A stretch of 12,653 nucleotides of DNA from CAYVOX01 sp964453035 (lineage in GTDB: Bacteria > Chloroflexota > Anaerolineae > Anaerolineales > Anaerolineaceae), in assembly GCA_964453035.1 (NCBI GenBank), contig CAYVOX010000099.1, positions 1 to 12,653 of the forward strand, given 5' to 3'. Position numbers and translations under genes: made by a program. The notes beneath the pieces were generated by a model that was not told the DNA's origin, did not search any database, and worked only from the letters and a program-made list of their open reading frames with translations. How positions within the stretch are numbered: position 1 is the stretch's first letter; every line of letters starts with the position of its first letter. This document shows, one piece after another, positions 6,816-12,653 of this stretch.

Positions 6816-7640
6816 ATGAAAATTTGCTATACCACACTGGCTTGTCCAAAATGGGACCTGGATACCATCCTGGCGAAAACCGTGGAATACGGTTTTGACG
6901 GGCTGGACCTGCGCGGCTACCTGGATATGGTGGATGTGACCCTGCACCCGGCCTTCACCACCGGCCTGCCAGAGACGCGCAAAAAGATTGCAGATTACGG
7001 GGTGCCGATTTGCGGCATTTCAACCAGCATCAAGGTGTGCGTGCCGGAGGCCATGGCCGCAAACCTGGCAGAAGCGCGCCGCACCATTCAACTGGCGCAC
7101 GAGCTGGGGGCAAAATTCATCCGGGTGTTCGGCATGGGTGACCTGGATAAGTACAGCCGCTCTCAACTGGCCGATTTTGGACAGATGACGGTGCAGGGCA
7201 TCCTTGCGCTGGATGGCGCGCGCGACCTGATGTGGCTGTTCGAGACGCATGACAACTGGGTTAAATCAGCGGATTGCCGCATTCTGCTCGACCGTATACC
7301 CGATGAAGCCTTTGGCGTGCTGTGGGATATGGGCCACACCCCGCGTGTGGGTGGCGAAATGCCCTCGGCTACTTTTGCGGCTGTTGGCCCGCGGGTGGCC
7401 TACACCCATGTGAAGGACGCCACCTACGACCCTCGCCACCCCAATGCGATGTCGGATGGCTGGCGCTATACCTTCCCCGGGCAAGGCTCGCTGCCACTGG
7501 TGGAAGCCATCAATACGCTTAAAACCAACGGGTATGATGGTTGGATTGTCTTTGAGCATGAGAAGCGCTGGCATCCTACCCTGCCTGAACCCGAAGACAT
7601 CCTGCCCGCGTTCGTCAAATGGGTGAGACCGCTGCTCTGA
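6816..7640 (+). CDS. Sugar phosphate isomerase/epimerase family protein (xylose isomerase-like TIM barrel)
   Basis: A 274-residue AP_endonuc_2-type barrel enzyme. Family members isomerise, epimerise or dehydrate sugars, inosose or keto-sugars using one or two divalent metals. The expected metal and catalytic ligands are all present: E143 (with H145) in LFETHDNW, D171 and H174 in LWDMGHTPRV, H198 in YTHVKDA, and E247 in WIVFEHEKRW. The start at 6816 is set by an ideal GGAGG (6806-6810) 5 nt before the ATG; an upstream TTG in the same frame overlaps the previous gene and lacks a ribosome site. It is the second gene of the barrel operon and is followed by a strong terminator 20 nt after its stop. 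Candidate substrates include ketoses, hydroxypyruvate, inosose and 3-keto-glycosides. The family is too broad to choose one. Confidence 0.9.
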   Translation: MKICYTTLACPKWDLDTILAKTVEYGFDGLDLRGYLDMVDVTLHPAFTTGLPETRKKIADYGVPICGISTSIKVCVPEAMAANLAEARRTIQLAHELGAKFIRVFGMGDLDKYSRSQLADFGQMTVQGILALDGARDLMWLFETHDNWVKSADCRILLDRIPDEAFGVLWDMGHTPRVGGEMPSATFAAVGPRVAYTHVKDATYDPRHPNAMSDGWRYTFPGQGSLPLVEAINTLKTNGYDGWIVFEHEKRWHPTLPEPEDILPAFVKWVRPLL

Positions 7641-7659
7641 TTTGAGCCATAATACCCTG

Positions 7660-7706
7660 TCCAGGGAAAGGCGCAGCATCCGTGGGCCTTTTCCTGGATA
7701 GTTTTT
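7660..7706 (+). terminator. Rho-independent terminator of the barrel operon
   Basis: A 13-bp stem with a single G-T pair, TCCAGGGAAAGGC (7660-7672) with GCCTTTTCCTGGA (7686-7698), surrounds a 13-nt loop and is followed by TA, G and five T residues (7702-7706). It starts 20 nt after the stop of the isomerase-like gene. No T-tract exists on the other strand, so it acts only on plus-strand transcripts. Confidence 0.9.
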
Positions 7707-7759
7707 GCAAAATGACCATTGTTGCCCCATTTCCACAATCCAGACAAGGCTAATTGATA
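7707..7759 (+). promoter_or_regulatory. Probable but unresolved promoter region of the lyase-purB unit
   Basis: Because a strong terminator stands upstream, transcription of the lyase gene must restart between about 7707 and 7760. I do not find a convincing paired -35/-10. Candidates are only weak: TTGCAA at 7705-7710 and an AT-rich stretch near 7752-7761. AAGG at 7746-7749 serves as a modest Shine-Dalgarno, 10 nt before the ATG. Confidence 0.25.
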
Positions 7760-8920
7760 ATGAAAACTTTCCCCTCAGAGATGCGCACCTTCAAAGATCC
7801 GCTCACCGGGCACACCGTCCACCAGTTGACCACCACCCGAAACAACTACCACCTCTACTTCACTGAGAATGCGTTCGTACGCGGTAAGAACGAGATTGTC
7901 TTTCTCTCAGACCGGGCTTCACAGGTGGATGGCGACCCTGCCGGCGACCCGCACTACAACGTTTTCAGCATGGATCTGAAAAGCGGTGTGATGACGCAGT
8001 TAACGGATGAAGATTCACCCGTGGCGCGCGCCACTAAAACCCCCGATGGTCGCCTCATCGTTTATAACACCAAAAAACAAATCAAGGCGCTTGATACGCT
8101 CAGCGGGAAAGTTACAACACTCTATACGGAGGAGGGCAATTACAACCTGGCATCGCCTTCCATCAGCCCCAACCTGCGCTACATCGGTTTTATTCGCAAC
8201 GAGAAGACCGGTCACGAGCACGGCCCAAACTACAGCGGGTTTAAGGAACGTTACTACCTGGTGAAGGATGCCCGCATCACCATTGCTGCCCTTGACGGAT
8301 CAGGATGGTACGATATTTTCAAGGATACCCACCAACTGGGGCATTTCCAGTTCTCTCCGGATGATGGAACTATCGGCATGTTCTGCCACGAGGGGCCGTG
8401 GAACCTGGTGACCCAGCGCATGTGGATTTTTGACCTGGCAGCCCGCGAAGCGCATCCCCTATACCGCCAGGATGAAGCCGACTCGATCGGTCACGAGTTC
8501 TGGACGCAGGACGGACTGGTTTTCTTCGATAACCGCGGTCCGGGGCACGACGGCACCATCACCTCTGACCGGACTCAGGCGGTGGCAACGGACGTGCAGG
8601 TTAACCAAAATGCCATGATTCCCTTCGTGGGGCTGGCTAACCGCAACGGAGAAGTGCTGCGCAAGGTGGAACTGCCGTATTACTGCAACCATTACCACGC
8701 CAACGCCTCCAATACTTTGCTGGTGGGCGATGACGTGGATAACCTGGTGCTGGTGGATCTGACCAGCCCCAAACCCGAGGTGCAGCCGCTGGTTTTCCAC
8801 GGCACATCCTGGCATACACAGAGCGCCCACTGCCACCCCACCTGGGATTGGGACTCAAGCCGCATCCTGTACGCCTCGGATAAGGGCGGCAGGATTAATA
8901 TCTACCTGGTGGAAGCCTGA
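7760..8920 (+). CDS. ogl: Oligogalacturonate lyase homologue (polysaccharide lyase family 22)
   Basis: A 386-residue cytoplasmic seven-bladed propeller of the PL22 type. These enzymes split unsaturated di- or trigalacturonate into 5-keto-4-deoxyuronate by beta-elimination, late in pectin breakdown. The metal and catalytic residues known from the Yersinia enzyme can be matched by pattern: R220 in TQRMWIF, H245 in SIGHEFW (the proposed base), a His in the HYH of CNHYHANAS (311-313), and Q354, H357 and H359 in TQSAHCHPTW, with the diagnostic Q-x-x-H-x-H spacing. The N-terminus FKDPLTGHTVHQLT and SPDDGTIGMFCHEGPWN (199-215) are also typical. There is no signal peptide, as expected for an intracellular enzyme. 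The ATG at 7760 is chosen over an in-frame TTG at 7754. purB follows 5 nt after the stop. No kduI, kduD, uronate transporter or pectinase is in this window, so a different uronide substrate is possible. Confidence 0.85.
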   Translation: MKTFPSEMRTFKDPLTGHTVHQLTTTRNNYHLYFTENAFVRGKNEIVFLSDRASQVDGDPAGDPHYNVFSMDLKSGVMTQLTDEDSPVARATKTPDGRLIVYNTKKQIKALDTLSGKVTTLYTEEGNYNLASPSISPNLRYIGFIRNEKTGHEHGPNYSGFKERYYLVKDARITIAALDGSGWYDIFKDTHQLGHFQFSPDDGTIGMFCHEGPWNLVTQRMWIFDLAAREAHPLYRQDEADSIGHEFWTQDGLVFFDNRGPGHDGTITSDRTQAVATDVQVNQNAMIPFVGLANRNGEVLRKVELPYYCNHYHANASNTLLVGDDVDNLVLVDLTSPKPEVQPLVFHGTSWHTQSAHCHPTWDWDSSRILYASDKGGRINIYLVEA

Positions 8921-8925
8921 GTACC

Positions 8926-10326
8926 GTGACCGATTTTGACCGCTACCAGTCACCGTTTACCTGGCGTTACGCCAGCCCCGAAATGCGCACGTTGTGGAGC
9001 GAAACCCAAAAACGGCTGCTCTGGCGCAAGTTGTGGGTGGCGCTGGCGCGCGCCCAGGTGCCTTTTGGATTGGTCAGCCTGGCTCAGGTAGAAGAACTGG
9101 AGACTCACAGCCAGCAGGTGGATATTCCTCGCGCGCTGCAGATTGAAGCCGAGATTCACCATGACCTGATGGCAGAACTGCGCGCCTTTGCAGAGCAATG
9201 CCCCACCGCAGGAGCCATTCTGCACCTGGGGGCCACCTCCACCGATATTGAAGATAACACCGATGCCCTGCGCATCCGCTCCAGCCTGGATTTGCTGCTC
9301 CCCCGGCTGGCAAAGGTACTGTTGGTGCTGGCAGACCGCATGGAGGAAACCGCATACCTGACGGTGATGGCTTTCACGCACCTGCAGCCCGCCGAGCCGA
9401 CCACGCTCGGCTACCGTCTCTCCGGCTATGCGCAGAATTTACTGGAGGATTGGCGCGCTCTCAACGGGCTGCGCAGGCAAATCCGCGGAAAGGGGTTGAA
9501 AGGCGCGGTGGGCAGCGCCGCAGCTTATGCTGACCTGGTGGGCCAGGCCAACCTGGAAGCCTTTGAGGATGCCTTCAGCCGCGAACTCGATCTGCCCTTC
9601 TTCCCCATCACCACGCAGACTTACCCCCGGCGGCAGGATTACGACGTGATAAGCGCCCTGGCGGGGATTGGTGCCGTGCTGCACAAGCTGGCTTTTGACC
9701 TGCGCTTCCTGCAATCGCCGCCACTTGGCGAATTGAGCGAACCGTTTGGCAGGCTGCAGGTCGGTTCCTCGGCCATGCCGTTTAAGCGCAATCCCATCAA
9801 CGCCGAAAAGATCGATTCCCTGGCGCGCCAGCTGGCTTCTCTACCAGCCAACGCCTGGCATAATGCCGCCAACGCGCTGCTGGAGCGCACTTTGGATGAC
9901 AGCGCCAACCGCCGCAGCCTGCTCCCGGAAGCTTTTCTGATTTGCGATGAACTCCTCGCCGCATGCGGGCGTATCCTGCGCGGGCTGGTGATCAACCGGG
10001 CGGCCATTGAACGCAACCTGGCAATTTATGCCCCCTTTGCAGCCATTGAACGCCTGATGATGGCAGCCGTCAAGCGTGGTGCAGACCGGCAAGCCCTGCA
10101 TGAGTTCTTCCGCGGGCAGGCCCTGGCCGCCTGGGAACAGGTTCAGGCTGGTCATCCCAATCCCCTGTTGGAAAATATCAAGCGCAACCCGGCGATCATG
10201 CGCTGGCTACCGCCGGAAGCATTCGACAGCCTGACGAACGTTGAAACCTATACCGGTCTGGCAGGTCTAAGAACCCTGCGCCTTATAAAACAAATTCGGG
10301 AGGAAGTGATTCTACCTCCCGAATAA
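8926..10326 (+). CDS. purB: Adenylosuccinate lyase
   Basis: A 466-residue fumarase/aspartase superfamily enzyme. It releases fumarate from SAICAR and from adenylosuccinate, two steps of purine synthesis. Visible motifs: GATSTDIEDNTDAL (102-115), with the DNTD form seen in the eukaryotic ADSL-like branch; the HLQPAEPTT helix start with H152; and the superfamily signature GSSAMPFKRNP (280-290) with the catalytic serine loop and K287. The C-terminal ADSL domain continues to the end, so the gene is full length. The start is GTG, 5 nt after the stop of the lyase gene, with GGAAG (8911-8915) as ribosome site inside that gene's end. The two genes are therefore probably co-transcribed. Argininosuccinate lyase is excluded by the motif set and length. 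The final codons double as a terminator for the convergent gene. Confidence 0.93.
   Translation: MTDFDRYQSPFTWRYASPEMRTLWSETQKRLLWRKLWVALARAQVPFGLVSLAQVEELETHSQQVDIPRALQIEAEIHHDLMAELRAFAEQCPTAGAILHLGATSTDIEDNTDALRIRSSLDLLLPRLAKVLLVLADRMEETAYLTVMAFTHLQPAEPTTLGYRLSGYAQNLLEDWRALNGLRRQIRGKGLKGAVGSAAAYADLVGQANLEAFEDAFSRELDLPFFPITTQTYPRRQDYDVISALAGIGAVLHKLAFDLRFLQSPPLGELSEPFGRLQVGSSAMPFKRNPINAEKIDSLARQLASLPANAWHNAANALLERTLDDSANRRSLLPEAFLICDELLAACGRILRGLVINRAAIERNLAIYAPFAAIERLMMAAVKRGADRQALHEFFRGQALAAWEQVQAGHPNPLLENIKRNPAIMRWLPPEAFDSLTNVETYTGLAGLRTLRLIKQIREEVILPPE
10283..10324 (-). terminator. Terminator of the HD-GYP gene embedded in the 3' end of purB
   Basis: ATTCGGGAGG (10294-10303) and CCTCCCGAAT (10315-10324) form a perfect 10-bp stem with an 11-nt loop. 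On the minus strand the stem is followed by TTGTTTTAT (10293-10285), a T-rich tract as in intrinsic terminators. On the plus strand no T-tract follows. The stem lies inside the last ten codons and stop of purB and about 45 nt beyond the stop of the convergent HD-GYP gene. Confidence 0.75.
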
Positions 10327-10369
10327 GGATTTGATGGGGGTTTAGCTTAACCGCTTGCCCGGGCTGTGC

Positions 10370-12653
10370 TTAAGGCGCTTGCCTGGTGGAATCGCGGTTG
10401 AGTAAATGTGTGATGAACAATTCAACGATGCGCGGGTCAAACTGCTTGCCCGATTGCACCTGCAGGTAGCGCTTCACATCTTCAGATGGCCAGGATGGAC
10501 GGTAAGGCCGTTCGGAAAGCAGCGCATCCCACACGTCCACAACCGCGAAGATGCGCGCCGCGATCGGAATTTCATCGCCTTTCAACCCGCGGGGGTAACC
10601 GCTACCGTCCCAGCTCTCGTGGTGATTGTAGGGGATATCCATTGCCGAACGTAAATAGGGAATATTGTTCAACAGGCGGAAGGCGTAAATGGGATGTTGC
10701 CGCATCACCACCCATTCCTCGCTTGAGAGCGCAGAAGGCTTGAGCAGGATGCTGTCGGGCAGCCCCATTTTGCCAATGTCGTGCAACAACGCCCCGCGCC
10801 GGATGTGAACCCGCTCTGCCTCTGAAACACCGCACAGTTTTGCCAGGCTGAGGGTCATTTCCACCACCCGGCGGCTGTGACCCGCTGTCTCACGCTCGCG
10901 CATTTCGAGGGCGCGCGCCCAACCCTCCAAAGTGGCGTCGTAAGCTGTTTCCAGGTCAGCGCTGGTGCGCTCAATCTGGCGGATGGCGCGGTCGCGGTCC
11001 ATGCGCGTGCGCAGGGTGTGAATGCCGTAGGATAAATCGTTCGCCAGCTGGCTCAACAGGGTGTATTCGTCACCCTCGAATAAGCTGGCCTCCGGTGCGT
11101 AAATCATCAGGCAGCCGAAATCTTCCTTATCAAAGAAGAGCGGCAGGGTAATCATCGCCATGTAGCCGCGGTCGATCGCCTCGATGCACCAGGGGGATTT
11201 GCAGGTTGACTTGCGCAGGTCCTCAACAATCACAGGTTGGTGCGTGCGCAGCGCCTTGACCGGCGGCTCTTCACGGTTGGGATCGGTCGTGCCGCTCAGG
11301 GGGCTTGGCTCGCTGCGCTCCTTGAGGAAGCCAAACTGGGCCACGGGGCGCAGCATCCGGCGCGGCTGGTTTTCCACGTAGCAAATCCATGAAGATGGGT
11401 ACCCGCCGATTTCTACGGTGATGCGGCAAATCTCCTGCAATAGTTCAAACTCATCCGTTAGCTGCACCATCGAAAGATTGCACTGGCTGATGGCCTGCAG
11501 CGAGCGGTTAAGCTTTTTGAGTTGGTTTTCGGATTCGACCCGATCGGAGATATCTCTGAAGTTCACCACCACACCCTGGATCGCCGGCTCTTGTAGAGAG
11601 TTGACCGCAATAGCCTCAAACCATTTCCAACTGCCGTCTTTATGCCTGAAGCGCAGCGGACCCGTCACAGGTGCACCCGGGGATGTAAACAGTCGGTTAA
11701 AAATCCTCCGGATCGTATCGGCTTCTTCGGCGTGCAACAGGTCAAAAATCACCTGCCCGCGGTATTCATCCGCGTCATATCCCAGCAAATTCTTGATGGC
11801 CGGGCTGACGTAAACCACCCTACCAGACGGGTCAAGGATTGCCACGCCGTCGGCGCTGTTTTCAATCAGCCCTCTAAAGCGCTTTTCGCTATCCAGCAGC
11901 GCGTTTTCGATGCGCCGCCTTTCCAGTTCGGCTGAGGCGCGTACCGCGAAGATTTGCAGCGTCGATTCAACCAGCCCGGGATCGCTCATCGGCTGGCGGT
12001 ACAGCACGCTGATGCAGCCCATCGCCTGACCGGTAGAATCATAAAGGGCTGAACCGATGTAGCCCTCGTATTTGGATAAATTGGCGCCACCCTGAGGAAA
12101 GTTTGCAGATACGCCCTTTTGGTAAACCACCTGGCCCTGCTCAACCACCTGCCCGCAGGGTGATTTTTTAATATCTTCGATGGTGAAGTTCTCTACAATC
12201 CTGCCGCCAGAATAAACCGCGACAGATTGCATCTGGTTATCCCCGGTCATTTCGCTGATGAAGGCCACGTCCGCCTTGAGTGATCGCCCCAGGTGTTCAA
12301 CCAGCGAGGTGAAGAAGGATTGGCCAATCTCGGCGGAGATGCCCTTCGCAATGTTCATTACGGTGGCTTCGGCTTTCTTGCGCTCGGTGATATCCATGAA
12401 CATGGCGGTCATCGTAGCCGGACCGGTGCGAAAGGCGCGCACTTCAAAAGCCCCCTTAATCTGGGCATCTTCGTAATCTACCTGTTCGGCAATCCAGGTT
12501 TGGCCGGAGGTGCACACCCGGCGGTACTCCGCCGGTATTTGCGTCCGCGCGAGCGGAGGAAAGGCCTGCTCAATGGTTTTACCGACAAATTGCGTATTCT
12601 CCACGCCCAGGATGGTATCTGCCGCCGGGTTTGAACCAATGAATACCAGGCGT
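10370..12653 (-). CDS. PAS-GAF-PAS-GAF-HD-GYP sensor, predicted cyclic-di-GMP phosphodiesterase (5' end beyond the window)
   Basis: Signalling protein ending in a complete HD-GYP domain, which hydrolyses cyclic-di-GMP or a related cyclic dinucleotide. Numbering from the GTG at 12604: the rest of a PAS domain with its PAC end MDITERKKA (70-78); a GAF domain (about 86-230); PAS (239-350, SADGVAILDPSGRVVYVSPA to FRDISDR); a second GAF (about 385-535); a short helical linker; then HD-GYP (555-735). The HD-GYP metal residues are intact: H576, HD at 608-609, H637, H661-H662-E663, the GSGYP motif (667-671) and D690 in VVDVWDAL. There are no membrane segments in the visible part. The frame stays open to the window edge and encodes typical PAS sequence (FIGSNPAADTILG), so the internal GTG is not the start and the gene continues beyond 12653. 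It converges on purB and probably ends at the hairpin at 10294-10324. Ligands of the sensor domains are unknown. Confidence 0.92.
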   Translation of the reverse strand, partial: RLVFIGSNPAADTILGVENTQFVGKTIEQAFPPLARTQIPAEYRRVCTSGQTWIAEQVDYEDAQIKGAFEVRAFRTGPATMTAMFMDITERKKAEATVMNIAKGISAEIGQSFFTSLVEHLGRSLKADVAFISEMTGDNQMQSVAVYSGGRIVENFTIEDIKKSPCGQVVEQGQVVYQKGVSANFPQGGANLSKYEGYIGSALYDSTGQAMGCISVLYRQPMSDPGLVESTLQIFAVRASAELERRRIENALLDSEKRFRGLIENSADGVAILDPSGRVVYVSPAIKNLLGYDADEYRGQVIFDLLHAEEADTIRRIFNRLFTSPGAPVTGPLRFRHKDGSWKWFEAIAVNSLQEPAIQGVVVNFRDISDRVESENQLKKLNRSLQAISQCNLSMVQLTDEFELLQEICRITVEIGGYPSSWICYVENQPRRMLRPVAQFGFLKERSEPSPLSGTTDPNREEPPVKALRTHQPVIVEDLRKSTCKSPWCIEAIDRGYMAMITLPLFFDKEDFGCLMIYAPEASLFEGDEYTLLSQLANDLSYGIHTLRTRMDRDRAIRQIERTSADLETAYDATLEGWARALEMRERETAGHSRRVVEMTLSLAKLCGVSEAERVHIRRGALLHDIGKMGLPDSILLKPSALSSEEWVVMRQHPIYAFRLLNNIPYLRSAMDIPYNHHESWDGSGYPRGLKGDEIPIAARIFAVVDVWDALLSERPYRPSWPSEDVKRYLQVQSGKQFDPRIVELFITHLLNRDSTRQAP

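Noticed and set aside
10327..10369. Possible plus-strand terminator after purB
   Set aside because: The gap holds an 8-bp palindrome GCCCGGGC (10357-10364) but no stem-loop followed by T residues on the plus strand.
1..12653. CRISPR array, tRNA or rRNA gene, insertion sequence, phage genes or a defence system
   Set aside because: No regularly spaced repeats, cloverleaf-like segments, transposase motifs or defence-gene signatures were seen; every large stretch is explained by metabolic or signalling genes.

Overview
The window is a GC-rich bacterial chromosome segment, densely coded, with nine complete protein genes and one that runs off the right edge. The gene mix is a secreted BNR-type propeller, a GAF/PAS/HD-GYP sensor, a FAH-family enzyme, an AGT-type aminotransferase, paired TIM-barrel enzymes and an oligogalacturonate lyase homologue. 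Together with extended -10 promoters close to start codons, this suggests a Chloroflexota bacterium of the Anaerolineae type. That assignment rests on general resemblance only; there is no rRNA or other marker gene. I see no tRNA, rRNA, CRISPR, insertion sequence or prophage.

Layout. Two plus-strand genes come first: a GT2 glycosyltransferase (127-798) and a P-loop kinase-like protein (890-1624). The second overlaps tail-to-tail by 23 bp with a minus-strand FAH-family enzyme (1602-2462). Upstream of that, also on minus, lie a secreted 697-residue beta-propeller protein (2550-4643) and an alanine/serine-glyoxylate aminotransferase (4766-5866). The aminotransferase is closed by a textbook intrinsic terminator at 4704-4756. 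A divergent promoter region (5867-6003) leads into a plus-strand pair of TIM-barrel proteins (6004-6801 and 6816-7640), ended by a second strong terminator (7660-7706). Next come an oligogalacturonate lyase homologue (7760-8920) and, only 5 nt later, adenylosuccinate lyase purB (8926-10326). A minus-strand PAS-GAF-PAS-GAF-HD-GYP protein converges on purB (10370 to the window end, 5' end missing). Its likely terminator hairpin lies inside the last codons of purB.

How the genes may work together. The 6004-8920 block (an uncharacterised barrel, a xylose-isomerase-like barrel and a PL22-type lyase) reads like catabolism of sugars or uronates. However, the usual downstream pectin genes (kduI, kduD, kdgK) are not in this window. 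The FAH enzyme and the glyoxylate aminotransferase could handle keto-acid products, which is inference only. The HD-GYP protein is a predicted cyclic-di-GMP phosphodiesterase with several sensory domains. The least explained parts are the barrel pair, the P-loop protein, the 14-blade-like secreted propeller, and the close coupling of a PL22 lyase to purB.
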